A stretch of DNA of 64,000 bases from Sphingomonas sp. JC676 (GCF_014489075.1 NZ_JACTGR010000002.1:620001-684000), one strand, 5' to 3'; shown: positions 25,608-33,461, counted from the stretch's first letter. Numbers and translations are program-made. The notes: generated from the letters alone by a model not told the origin.

Positions 25608-26531
25608 ATGTCGGAAGACCGATACAAGGATCTCGATCCTGTAGAACAGCGTATAGCGGCGATGCGCCGCGATGGTTACGAACCCGTCGATTGGCAGGGG
25701 CGCCCGCGCGTCCCGCTCGGCAATGGCCCACAAAGTGCCTTGGTCATGGCCACGTGGGATATTCAGCAGAAGAAGTCGCTCAAAATCTCCGATGCGCTGA
25801 CAGCGAATGAGTTGAAGCGAGCATGGCTGGCCACGGGAAGTGCCAACCTGCAAGGATGGCTGCTCAACACGTTCGTCACCGTGGCGTGGAACGTTGCCGA
25901 AAGCATGAGCGACGACCGGATTGCCTACCTGCACCGCCAGCTTTTCGCATTGATGGGAGCTTGGTTTCGCGACGAGCGGAAGCGCATCCAGAAATTTGGG
26001 TGCCCACCCCTTGCAGCGCTGTGGGTCAAGGAGGTCGGAAAGTTCATGGGGCTGCACAGCCACTTCCTCGTGCATGTGCCAGAAGAGATTTACCCTGGTT
26101 TTCGCACATGGCTGATTGGCGCGATCCACCGGCTGGTGAATGCACCCGCCGTTACTCTCGACATGAAGCCGAGCAGAGCCAAACTGCTTCACGTAAGCCG
26201 CCTGCCAACGGCGCACGATCAATGGGGTGTGTTCAAATATCTAATGAAGGCAATCGACACGAACGAATGCTTCAGTGTGTCCACCCCGGATTTTCCTCAT
26301 CAGAAGTATCTGGCCGTTGAATTCGCGGACCTGAAGCCAAAGGATCAAGGAGCCGTTGTGGGCGCTCGCATGGGGTATTCCAACTCGCTCGGCCCGAAGA
26401 GTCAGCCCGCGCATTTACACGATCACTGGCAGCACTCACTTCAGGGCGGAGCCCTCCCCTATGACCACAGCCTGCTCAACATGGGACTGCAGATGCGCTC
26501 ACTCAAAAGCGAGAATGAACCCCAAACCTGA
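25608..26531 (+). CDS. Possible HUH-type replication/relaxase-like protein
   Basis: This protein has 307 residues. The central segment KEVGKFMGLHSHFLVHVPEE (about residues 141-160) carries His150, His152 and His156 in a hydrophobic strand, as in the HUH motif of rolling-circle Rep and relaxase proteins. A tyrosine that could be catalytic (for example Tyr392-equivalents in the family) is not placed with confidence. The N-terminus is helical and charged, and the C-terminus ends in a His-rich AHLHDHWQHS. As the only replication-like gene inside the island, it may support excision-linked replication. The alternative is an unknown protein with a chance HxH. Confidence 0.45.
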   Translation: MSEDRYKDLDPVEQRIAAMRRDGYEPVDWQGRPRVPLGNGPQSALVMATWDIQQKKSLKISDALTANELKRAWLATGSANLQGWLLNTFVTVAWNVAESMSDDRIAYLHRQLFALMGAWFRDERKRIQKFGCPPLAALWVKEVGKFMGLHSHFLVHVPEEIYPGFRTWLIGAIHRLVNAPAVTLDMKPSRAKLLHVSRLPTAHDQWGVFKYLMKAIDTNECFSVSTPDFPHQKYLAVEFADLKPKDQGAVVGARMGYSNSLGPKSQPAHLHDHWQHSLQGGALPYDHSLLNMGLQMRSLKSENEPQT

Positions 26532-26593
26532 GAATCACGCGGCGCAACATGAGATATATCGCCATAAGATACTGATACAATAAGATAATCTCT

Positions 26594-27310
26594 CTAACTA
26601 GGACTGGCGTTGGAAGGCTTGCTCACTTCTCGGCACCAGTCCCGAAATTCGCAAGCGAAGGGCCGATAGCAGTGCATACCCAGTTGCCGCACCGGCTCCG
26701 GTCCGCGAATGACGCGGCGCGCCGACGACGCGACGTTTGGCCTTTCAACCAGAAAGCGTTCGATTTCGCCCGACACATCGGTGTCCCGAAAGGTCACCGC
26801 AGCGATGTCGCCCCGCCACCACGCTACCGGGCGTGCCAAGTGCCTGATGATCGCGCGGGATATGGTGACATCGCAGTTTCGCATGATCCAGACCTGCGTC
26901 GCTATATCCGCCATATGGTAGCCCCTGGCGCTATTAGACGCCTTCACTTCGATCGCGCGCCATGCTCCACCCTCGTCGGGCATGAGTATATCGACCCGGC
27001 AAAGCACATCCTCATACTGGAAGGTGGCTTCGAAGATCGGGCGGCGCTCGGGAGCAGCGAGCAGGATCTGCGTTTTCGCAACCGCTTCAGCCATATCCCA
27101 ACCCGTATCTACCAGCACTCCGTCAGGAACGGCGAAACGCGCTTTTTCACCTACGTCATGGCCGAAACCGAAACGCGCCAGCGTGGTGTCGTCAAACTTG
27201 GCGACATCGCGCCGATGAACCTGAAGCCAAAGGCGCTTCGGACAATGCTCAAACGCGGCCAGTTTCGACTTCGAAAGGCGAAAGCGGTTCGCGGTATCTA
27301 CGGCGCTCAT
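26594..27310 (-). CDS. Cas4/RecB-like PD-(D/E)XK nuclease
   Basis: This protein of 238 residues begins with the RecB-like LSKSKLAAFEHCPKRLWLQ (Cys23). The nuclease core has E94 (PIFEATFQ), D107 (CRVDILM) and E121-V-K123 (RAIEVKAS), followed by a QxxY-like region (YHMADIATQVW). Three more cysteines at 214, 220 and 226 (HCYRPFACEFRDWC) complete a probable four-cysteine Fe-S cluster, as in Cas4 and AddB. It overlaps the ardC stop by four bases, so the two are translated together. DUF2779 proteins share this N-terminus but add a long RNase H-like part that is missing here. Confidence 0.68.
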   Translation of the reverse strand: MSAVDTANRFRLSKSKLAAFEHCPKRLWLQVHRRDVAKFDDTTLARFGFGHDVGEKARFAVPDGVLVDTGWDMAEAVAKTQILLAAPERRPIFEATFQYEDVLCRVDILMPDEGGAWRAIEVKASNSARGYHMADIATQVWIMRNCDVTISRAIIRHLARPVAWWRGDIAAVTFRDTDVSGEIERFLVERPNVASSARRVIRGPEPVRQLGMHCYRPFACEFRDWCREVSKPSNASPS

Positions 27311-28194
27311 GCCGCCTGCCCCGCGCAGGCAGCCTGGATTTCGCCTGAGGCAAGTCCCACCAGGAAATTGACCGAGATCTGCGCCCGGCTGGCAGCGGTG
27401 ATAATGGCCCGCGGGTCACCCTGCAGCACCTTGAGCCAGCTGTCGATGTAGGGCGCATGGTCGCGGCGGGGTTCAATGGAGAGGCCGAGGCGCGCGCACA
27501 GAAACGCTGCGCCCATTTCCGCAATCAGTTCCTCCATCGCATATGCCTCGGAGCCGAACAGACCCTTCAGATTGCGGCCGAGCCGATGCCTGGCGCCTGA
27601 CCAGTGGACCAACTCGTGGGAGAGCACGCTATAAAAGGCCTCGGCGGAGCGAAACTTGGTGAAGTCCGGCATCGAGATCATGTCGGCGCGCTGGTCGAAG
27701 AAGGCGCTCTCGCTGCCGTACCAGATCATGGCGGGAAGTTGATTGAAGAACCGCTCCGCCCGTTCGATCCGATTGCCTTCATTGAGCGCGAGAGGCGCTT
27801 CGTCGTCGATACCGTCCACCTGGGCGGCATTGAACACCCGAAAGGCGCGTGCAACGAAGCGGAGTTGCCGGGCATCCCCGGCTTCGTCGAGAGCCTGGTC
27901 GGCATCGCCAGCCAGCGTCTTCCAGAACAGCACCGTCGTAGCTTTTTCGCCCTTCCGTACCTGCGCGCCGAGCTCGGCCCATTGCCGGTATGTAGCCCAG
28001 CGCGAGGAGCTGTAGCCGCAGATGGGAGCCGCAGCCCAAAGCAGCAGCGTGTTGGTGCCAGAATACGCCCGGCCCGACGCGGCGTTGACGGGCAGACCCG
28101 CGGCGCCGACGTGCCAGGGCATGGTGTAGTCCCCCGCCCCGGCTTCGATGGCCGCAATGATCTCGTCGGTAACACTCTGGAACAGCTTGCGCAT
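27307..28194 (-). CDS. ardC: ArdC-like antirestriction protein
   Basis: This protein has 295 residues. The N-terminal ssDNA-binding domain contains MPWHVGAAGLPVNAASGRAY and SRWATYRQWAELGAQVRKGEKA, the ArdC/DUF1738 pattern. The C-terminal metallopeptidase part has HELVH (193-197) in SHELVHWSGARHRL and the later EELIAEMGAAFL glutamate. ArdC of conjugative elements protects incoming DNA from restriction. A GGGAG ribosome site precedes ATG 28194. It is coupled to the RecB/Cas4-like nuclease gene downstream. Confidence 0.85.
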   Translation of the reverse strand: MRKLFQSVTDEIIAAIEAGAGDYTMPWHVGAAGLPVNAASGRAYSGTNTLLLWAAAPICGYSSSRWATYRQWAELGAQVRKGEKATTVLFWKTLAGDADQALDEAGDARQLRFVARAFRVFNAAQVDGIDDEAPLALNEGNRIERAERFFNQLPAMIWYGSESAFFDQRADMISMPDFTKFRSAEAFYSVLSHELVHWSGARHRLGRNLKGLFGSEAYAMEELIAEMGAAFLCARLGLSIEPRRDHAPYIDSWLKVLQGDPRAIITAASRAQISVNFLVGLASGEIQAACAGQAA

Positions 28195-28259
28195 GTGCCC
28201 GCTCCCTTTCGGGATTGAGCTTCATGCGAGCGCTGGCGATGTTGCTTCCCGAGCTAGGA

Positions 28260-28910
28260 TCAGGACCAGGCGCAGATCTTGGCCGTCGCGTTCTTCCAGC
28301 AGGCGCCACTGCGGGTGAGCTCGCCGAGCTCGTCCTGCGCGTGGTCGGAGTCGCGTGCGCCGTTCCAATAGCCCTGCGCCATCGCGCCATCCCGGATCAC
28401 CTTGGCAAAGTACCCCGGCTGGCCGAAATGCTCGAAGACGTCGAACGAACCATCCTCCGCCAGCACGATGTCGCAGGCGCCGTTCAGGTAGGTGATGCCC
28501 TTGATGGTCAGCGAACAGCGACCGTGCACTGGCGCGGGCATACTCCCCTGTCCTTCTGCCGCTTCTGGGACAGCTTGGGCGACTGGCTCGTCGGCTGCGG
28601 CGGGAGCAGTGCTCGCGATCGGTTGGGGAACGGCTGTCGGCGATTGTGCTTGCGCAGGCGCTGCAGCGTTAGACGGAGCGGTGTCGATTGCCCGCTTCGG
28701 CGCGGGCATCACCAGCAAGACCGTGATGATGACCACGCCAGCGACGATGATGAAGGCCGCGGCGCGCGTGATGGAGCGCCAGTCTGGCGTGAACGTGCCC
28801 CCATCGGCTGCAAGCAGGCGCTTCTTCTCCTGCCTGAACTCAGCCTCGGTAAGCGCGCCGGATGTACGGAGACGCTCCAGACGCTCGAGCTGATCAAGCT
28901 CGCCGCTCAC
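28260..28910 (-). CDS. SHOCT-domain membrane protein B
   Basis: This protein of 216 residues has an N-terminal SHOCT-type segment (LERLERLRTSGALTEAEFRQ, residues about 7-30), one membrane helix (about 48-68), a Pro/Ala-rich linker, and a C-terminal periplasmic part with four cysteines (GRCSLTIKG, NGACDIV, SGACWKN, KICAWS). It starts at GTG 28910, overlapping the stop of the upstream gene (GTGA). The two SHOCT genes probably form one unit; the domain is usually a short oligomerisation helix pair. No function is proposed. Confidence 0.6.
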   Translation of the reverse strand: MSGELDQLERLERLRTSGALTEAEFRQEKKRLLAADGGTFTPDWRSITRAAAFIIVAGVVIITVLLVMPAPKRAIDTAPSNAAAPAQAQSPTAVPQPIASTAPAAADEPVAQAVPEAAEGQGSMPAPVHGRCSLTIKGITYLNGACDIVLAEDGSFDVFEHFGQPGYFAKVIRDGAMAQGYWNGARDSDHAQDELGELTRSGACWKNATAKICAWS

Positions 28911-29749
28911 ATTGCGTTTCCAGAAGTGCTGCGGAGCGCCTTGGAACGCCTGGCGGCTTGCTCGTTCTCGTCGGCGCGGGCCCTTTCCTCTGCCTCGCTG
29001 ATCTGTTTCGAGCGGAGATCAACGCAGGGCTTGAGAGTTGAGGCGACGGAGGGTGCCGTTTGATCGAGCACCAAAGCCTCGTCGCTATGGACAAGATGAA
29101 GGCCGAAGGTGACGCGCTCCGCGGTGGACAGCGCATCGCTCGTTGTGCGGGCAGAGCCCAGGGCGGCGGCGATACCCATTGCCTCCGGATCTGGAGTCTC
29201 CAGCGAAATGAAGTTGTTGTAGGGCGGATTGCTGAACACCTCCCGCGTAGGTGCCGCTTCCCCGACCCGGACTTCATAGGCAACATAGGGGCTCATGTTG
29301 TCATTGATGCCGCCGCGCATCTCGAGCGGTTTGCGCTCGCGGTCGAATGAAGCAAGCTGATAGACGATCTGGCCGGTGCTGCTGCAGCTGATCGTGACGT
29401 CGATGATCGCGGTGGGCAGCTCGAAGTTCTTGGCCGCGATCGTGCTCGTCACGTCCGTCATCGGGTCGGTCTTCGTCGAGATCTGCCAAGTGCCGACGGG
29501 ACTAGACTGGACGGGTTGGTTTGGTGCGGCCATCGGGTCCGACACGCTTCCGCCGACGAGCGGCTTAATGACGAAGATGGCGAGCACCATGCCAAGCACG
29601 CCGCTCGTCGGCACAATCCACGCCGGAAGCTTACGCTTCGGGGGGCCGCCAAGCAGCCCCCCCTTCGCGCGCTCGAACTCCTGGTCGCTCAGTATGCCGC
29701 GGTCGCGTAGCGCCTGCAGGCGCTCGATTTCATCCAGTCGATCAGACAT
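28907..29749 (-). CDS. SHOCT-domain membrane protein A
   Basis: This protein of 280 residues begins with a SHOCT motif (EIERLQALRDRGILSDQEFE), then one membrane helix (about residues 42-64), then a long extracytoplasmic region with two cysteines and a coiled, charged C-terminus (AEERARADENEQAARRSKAL). ATG 29749 follows GGAGGGG; the upstream extension to 29791 lacks support. It is translated together with the smaller SHOCT gene. Both share the same topology, so they may have arisen by duplication of the N-terminal part. The role in the island is unknown. Confidence 0.6.
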   Translation of the reverse strand: MSDRLDEIERLQALRDRGILSDQEFERAKGGLLGGPPKRKLPAWIVPTSGVLGMVLAIFVIKPLVGGSVSDPMAAPNQPVQSSPVGTWQISTKTDPMTDVTSTIAAKNFELPTAIIDVTISCSSTGQIVYQLASFDRERKPLEMRGGINDNMSPYVAYEVRVGEAAPTREVFSNPPYNNFISLETPDPEAMGIAAALGSARTTSDALSTAERVTFGLHLVHSDEALVLDQTAPSVASTLKPCVDLRSKQISEAEERARADENEQAARRSKALRSTSGNAM

Positions 29750-29814
29750 GCCGCCCCTCCGATACATATTAAAGTTGATAATCAGCGCCAAGTCTAGGCG
29801 CGATCAAGCGGCCC

Positions 29815-30024
29815 ATGGATATGCGGCAGCTGGTTGGACGGAACGTGCGAAAGGCCCGGGCCGCTAAGGGCTGGACGCAAGAGCAACTCGCCGAGAAGAG
29901 CGGCTTCAGCCAGCAGTACATTAGCGGCTTGGAACAGGGTAAGCGGAACCCCACCATCGTCTCGGTTTACGAAATCGCGCTTACCTTGGACGTGTCGCAC
30001 CTGGAGCTGTTGCGGCCGGATTGA
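29815..30024 (+). CDS. XRE-family helix-turn-helix regulator
   Basis: This compact regulator of 69 residues is a single HTH_3 domain: LVGRNVRKARAAKGWTQEQL, AEKSGFSQQYISGLEQGKRN (recognition helix), PTIVSVYEIALTLDV. Its 3' end overlaps the convergent endonuclease gene by 58 bp. Small XRE proteins of this type often control adjacent restriction or mobile-element genes, so it may regulate the nuclease or the SHOCT pair, which is inference. Confidence 0.82.
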   Translation: MDMRQLVGRNVRKARAAKGWTQEQLAEKSGFSQQYISGLEQGKRNPTIVSVYEIALTLDVSHLELLRPD

Positions 30025-31070
30025 TGCCTGTGCCGCTGCAGGAACCTTGGTTGCGAGCGCCCCTGCGTTTCAGCAGGCGGCCGCCGATCGATGAAATCCC
30101 CAACCAAGCGATCGATTGCCGACCAGTCGGTGTAACGCTGGTGGAGTGCGTGCGCATGGTCGCGGGCGCCAGCGTGGTCGATGGCGGCGATCACCTGCTC
30201 CAAGCTGAGGAAGGCAAAGGGCACGTGGCCCGGCAAGCACGGATTGAGCTGGGCTTGATATAGGTCAGCGGCTCGGGCGACGGCATCGTTGTGCTGCGGC
30301 GCGATCAGCACGAAGTCCGCCTGAGCAAAGTCTCCTCGGATCAGCGCGGCTTGGGTGAGGAGATGCTCTCGCACCAGCTGACGAATGCTGGGCAATTGTA
30401 GCAGGGCGCTGGCTGGTTCTCTGTAGAGCGCAGATGCCTCAGCGAGATCGTCGTAACGGGCGACATTGTTGGATGCGGCCTCCCCCATTCCTTCCGAGTA
30501 TTTGAGCTCGATACCGACGAAGGCCGGAGCGCCGTCGTGGCGTTCATAGCTCACAGCGATGTCGTACGCCGTGCCGTCGCCGGTAAGCTCGGCGGCGCCG
30601 CGCCCAGGCGAGAACTCGAAAGCAATCGCGCGAACGTCAGCAATCGGCAATTGCGGCAGGAGCAGACGAAGAACGCGGGCGGCAAGCACATGGTCGAGCG
30701 CGAGCGGACCGAACAGGTTGAAGGCAAGCGGGTGGGAGCTTAGCGCGTTCGCGATCAAGCGCTTGGCATGAATCAGGGCACCGGGCTGCCGATACGCCAC
30801 GCTCAACCTCGCCAGCCGAAACAGGTCTTGGCTGAGGAAGTTGCAGCCAACCTCCGCGTCGGCCGTCGTCAGCAACGAACCGACGAGGCGTTTGCCGCCA
30901 CGCCGGGTGGTGTGACGACCAGCTTCTAAGCCCTGTTGCTGACGCCAAATCGACTGGAGCAACCGCGCGCAGGCGCGGAAACGCGTATCGCTCGGCTCAT
31001 AAGCATGATGCTGACGAAGGATCGAGTTTGGCACGATCGGCGGCGGCGTTACGCTCAGGACGATGCTCAT
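29967..31070 (-). CDS. PD-(D/E)XK endonuclease-like protein (PGN_0703 type)
   Basis: This protein of 367 residues has the pattern of a PGN_0703-like putative restriction endonuclease: FGPLALDHVLAARVLRLLLP, FEFSPGR, GDGTAYDIAVSYER (Asp170) and AFVGIELKYSEGM (Glu188-x-Lys190). These make a PD-(D/E)XK active site. No methyltransferase is adjacent, so a classical restriction pair is not supported. The last 20 residues are basic and overlap the XRE gene in antisense, so the natural end may be less important. The role is probably DNA cleavage in defence or mobility. Confidence 0.62.
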   Translation of the reverse strand: MSIVLSVTPPPIVPNSILRQHHAYEPSDTRFRACARLLQSIWRQQQGLEAGRHTTRRGGKRLVGSLLTTADAEVGCNFLSQDLFRLARLSVAYRQPGALIHAKRLIANALSSHPLAFNLFGPLALDHVLAARVLRLLLPQLPIADVRAIAFEFSPGRGAAELTGDGTAYDIAVSYERHDGAPAFVGIELKYSEGMGEAASNNVARYDDLAEASALYREPASALLQLPSIRQLVREHLLTQAALIRGDFAQADFVLIAPQHNDAVARAADLYQAQLNPCLPGHVPFAFLSLEQVIAAIDHAGARDHAHALHQRYTDWSAIDRLVGDFIDRRPPAETQGRSQPRFLQRHRHQSGRNSSRCDTSKVSAIS

Positions 31071-31112
31071 GAGGACTTTGATCTCCTTGCTGAAGCAAGG
31101 GCTTCATTCGGT

Positions 31113-31379
31113 CTAACGAGATCGTGCCAGTTGAACTGAGCGGAGCACCGCGAAAAGCGCCTCCAGGCCCCGTGGCTCAAGGGGCTTGGCATGACCGTCA
31201 ACGAAGAGAACGCCGGTGGTCGGGTAGTAGCTGAGCGAGGCCGTGACCTTGAGCTGATGGGCGTTGTTAGCTGGCCGACGAACGTCATACCCTGCCGCCA
31301 GAAGGGCGGCGATAGCGGCTGTCGTAGCGGGCGCATCGGCTTCTCTGTGCCGGGCCACTTCCATCAATTCATAACGCAT
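31113..31379 (-). CDS. Unknown 88-residue protein upstream of the nuclease
   Basis: I do not recognise this soluble protein. It has a helical N-terminus (ADAPATTAAIAALLAAGYDV) and a beta-hairpin-like middle (SLSYYPTTGVLFVDGHAKPL). A strong ribosome site GGAGGT lies before ATG 31379. It precedes the PD-(D/E)XK gene by 42 bp on the same strand and may be co-transcribed with it. Small size and position would also fit an antitoxin or a cofactor of the nuclease. Confidence 0.55.
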   Translation of the reverse strand: MRYELMEVARHREADAPATTAAIAALLAAGYDVRRPANNAHQLKVTASLSYYPTTGVLFVDGHAKPLEPRGLEALFAVLRSVQLARSR

Positions 31380-31470
31380 GCGGACCTCCTGAAATCGTTC
31401 TTTCCCGAGGGCGGAAGAGAGAGATGGATGGAGGCAGAGGGGAAGGCAGATTTTGATGGTTAGAGAGATA

Positions 31471-31508
31471 GGGGGGAAGGCAGATAGAGGGGGGATGGGG
31501 GATGGGGG
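31471..31508 (+). repeat. G-tract cluster, potential G-quadruplex
   Basis: Four runs of five or six G occur in 38 bp, three of them separated only by AT. It lies between the integrase stop and the 88-residue gene. Whether it folds or acts is unknown. Confidence 0.4.
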
Positions 31509-31553
31509 ATATAGCGCTCAGGCCAAGGGACACACATCCTGTCAGTTGTGCCT

Positions 31554-33284
31554 TCAGGGCTGAGATCGCGGTAACCCCTCAAGCGTTAGCTTTGGCCGGA
31601 TACCTTCGATCCCCTCCTGCAGCTGCTCGATCTGAAACGATTTTGTGTACCGGGCCGTCTCACCATGCGTGGCGTGTCCGGTCAGCCGATCGATTACAGG
31701 CTCGGGCACATTGCTCCACTGCATAAACGTGGTGGCGCTGTGCCGAAACGAGTGGAAATCAAGTTCCGCTTCGTAGAGTTTGACATCCTTACGGTAGCGC
31801 GTGAACCACTTCGAGAAGTTGTGGCCAAGGCGGCTATCGGCACCACCACCTTGCAGCCGGGGAAATACGCGGTCTTCGCCAGCCGCTCGCTGCTCCTCTA
31901 CATATTCGAGGAGACCCAACGAGATTAGCTGGGAGTGTATCGGCACCAGACGCACGGCGTTGGCGTTTTTGAGCCTTTTCTCGCCCGCCGTCGCGTTGAT
32001 ATCGAACACCCAGATGCCCTGCTCGGTCCGGACATCGTTGACGGTCAGCTGACAGATTTCCTCCTGCCTGAGCCCAGAAAATACCGCGATCAAGGGAAGC
32101 CAATACCGCTCATCGCGTATGACCATTGCCCCAGGCTTCGATCTGCGCAGTTCCGACTTGCAACCCGACCACACCGGCGAAGAAAACAGCGCATTCAGCT
32201 GATCTTCCGTCCACATGGCCCGTTGCTCATGGGCGCGCTTGGCGCTGGCGAATTTGAAACCAGCGAAAATATTCGTCTGCGCATGGCCCGCCTCGATCGC
32301 AGATTCCCACAGCGTGGAAAGAGCGTTGATGTGGCGTTGCGCCGTGCGCGGCGACAGTCGTGCAACCTGAAGATCGCTGGTCATCGTCGCGATGTCAGTC
32401 GCTACCAGGCCTCGGTACTTTGCCGCCTTCCCATAGTCCGCAGGAAGGTCGCGCAAGAGGTTCTTGATCCGTACCGCTTCATCCCGGACGTATTCGGACA
32501 AGGGTCGATCACCCGCCATTTCTGCGAACAATTGATAGCTCTTCCGAGCCTGAGCTGCGGTTTGGAGCTCCCAGTTGCCGTGCCGAATTTGAGCCTTGCG
32601 GAAGTTTTCAGCCGCCTCGGTGAAGAGCGGTGCATCCACTGCTGCAGGCCGATTTTCAGCTGTGGCAGGCTCGGTCCGGATCACGACAGGCGCTTCGATC
32701 GCTCGGGCCAATTCCATGCGCAGCAGCTGATCTGTTGGAGTATAGGAGAAATCGCCTTCGTACCGAGCCTTCAAGGCTTGGGCGAGATCGACGCCACCAC
32801 GTAGCATCGCCTGCTGTACCTGGCGTACTTCGTGGTCGTTCAGCTTTCCGGTCAGTCCGCTCTTCTTGATCGCCCAGGCAGCAGTGAAATCAGCCGAACC
32901 AAAATTGCTGCAAGCAAGGTCGCTCCTGGCATCCTCCGCTACATCGATCCAATGACGAAGACGTGCCTGGCGCCCCTCTTCGTTGGTCGACAACCTTCCA
33001 AGCAGCCGTAGCTGATTTTCCCGGTCCAGCACGGTAGCGTAGAAATCCTGCACCATGCGGGCAAGGTCGGCATCAGACAGCATCGGGGAAAGTCTCAGGT
33101 CAGCGAAAAGTTCTTCCGAGCGAAGATACATCAGGCGCGCACTACCGCCAGCGATCCCCGCGTTCGTGGTCCGCAAGCTACAGCACAGTTCGGCGCGCCG
33201 CAGAAGCATCCGCATGTCGAGCGGGACTGCTCGCCTGAAGTAATAGACCCCCGCCCGACGCTGGGTATTTGGCACCGCTGACAT
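31554..33284 (-). CDS. int: Tyrosine-type integrase of the island
   Basis: This site-specific recombinase of 576 residues has a DUF6538-like start (AGVYYFRRAVPLDMRMLL), a SAM-like core-binding domain in the middle and a catalytic C-terminus. Active-site residues seen in order are Arg in SGLRQEEICQL, Lys in NATAGEKRLKNANAVRLVPI, His-x-x-Arg in HSFRHSATTFM, His in GHATHGE and the nucleophile Tyr in ARYTKSF. It ends 101 bp from the tRNA-Gln repeat core, the usual place for an island integrase, and should recombine the 19-bp repeats. Confidence 0.92.
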   Translation of the reverse strand: MSAVPNTQRRAGVYYFRRAVPLDMRMLLRRAELCCSLRTTNAGIAGGSARLMYLRSEELFADLRLSPMLSDADLARMVQDFYATVLDRENQLRLLGRLSTNEEGRQARLRHWIDVAEDARSDLACSNFGSADFTAAWAIKKSGLTGKLNDHEVRQVQQAMLRGGVDLAQALKARYEGDFSYTPTDQLLRMELARAIEAPVVIRTEPATAENRPAAVDAPLFTEAAENFRKAQIRHGNWELQTAAQARKSYQLFAEMAGDRPLSEYVRDEAVRIKNLLRDLPADYGKAAKYRGLVATDIATMTSDLQVARLSPRTAQRHINALSTLWESAIEAGHAQTNIFAGFKFASAKRAHEQRAMWTEDQLNALFSSPVWSGCKSELRRSKPGAMVIRDERYWLPLIAVFSGLRQEEICQLTVNDVRTEQGIWVFDINATAGEKRLKNANAVRLVPIHSQLISLGLLEYVEEQRAAGEDRVFPRLQGGGADSRLGHNFSKWFTRYRKDVKLYEAELDFHSFRHSATTFMQWSNVPEPVIDRLTGHATHGETARYTKSFQIEQLQEGIEGIRPKLTLEGLPRSQP

Positions 33285-33300
33285 GCCTCGATAACGCCTT

Positions 33301-33323
33301 TCTGTAACAGGGGTCTGTAACAG
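33301..33323 (+). repeat. Direct repeat TCTGTAACAG x2, possible integrase arm sites
   Basis: Two identical 10-bp units at 33301-33310 and 33314-33323 lie between the integrase start and the right att core. The first nine bases also occur at 5740 near the left end, in the same orientation. This fits arm-type or excisionase binding sites. Confidence 0.45.
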
Positions 33324-33352
33324 TCCCCAGCCAGAGCTCCGGCGATATCGAC

Positions 33353-33378
33353 AAAACCAAGCATCTTCAGGTGCTTGG
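33353..33378 (-). terminator. Terminator of tRNA-Gln
   Basis: On the minus strand CCAAGCA and TGCTTGG form a perfect 7-bp stem with an 8-nt loop, followed by TTTTGTC, starting 10 bases after the tRNA 3' end. It lies inside the island side of the junction, so the island supplied a new terminator. Confidence 0.65.
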
Positions 33379-33385
33379 TGAAAAG

Positions 33386-33404
33386 TTGGCTGGGGCGGCA
33401 GGAT
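33386..33404 (+). repeat. Right attachment site (attR-type) in tRNA-Gln 3' end
   Basis: This is the copy of the 19-bp repeat that contains the CCA end and acceptor/T-arm strand of the intact tRNA. It pairs with 5650-5668. Confidence 0.85.
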
Positions 33405-33461
33405 TCGAACCTGCGAATGGCGGCATCAAAAGCCGCTGCCTTACCACTTGGCGACGCCCCA
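33388..33461 (-). tRNA. tRNA-Gln (TTG anticodon), CCA encoded
   Basis: On the minus strand the gene begins TGGGGCG and ends CGCCCCA plus GCCA. The 7-bp acceptor stem pairs; the anticodon arm is GCGGC-TTTTGAT-GCCGC with anticodon TTG, and the T arm is GCAGG-TTCGAAT-CCTGC. It is 74 bases with the CCA encoded. Its 3' end is the integration target of the island. Confidence 0.96.

Larger units (their letters stand above)
5650..33404. mobile_element. Integrative genomic island in tRNA-Gln, with ars, Druantia-like and antirestriction cargo
   Basis: The ends are a 19-bp direct repeat GTTGGCTGGGGCGGCAGGA at 5650-5668 and 33386-33404. The right copy is the 3' end plus CCA of tRNA-Gln. A tyrosine integrase lies at 31554-33284, just inside the right end. 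Cargo between the repeats is typical accessory content (arsenic, phage defence, antirestriction, nucleases). Genes beyond the repeats are core type. No phage structural genes and no conjugation genes are seen, so the element is either mobilised by other elements or a decayed integrative element. Confidence 0.85.

Noticed and set aside
5650-33404. Prophage
   Set aside because: No capsid, portal, terminase, tail or lysis gene is seen between the att repeats.
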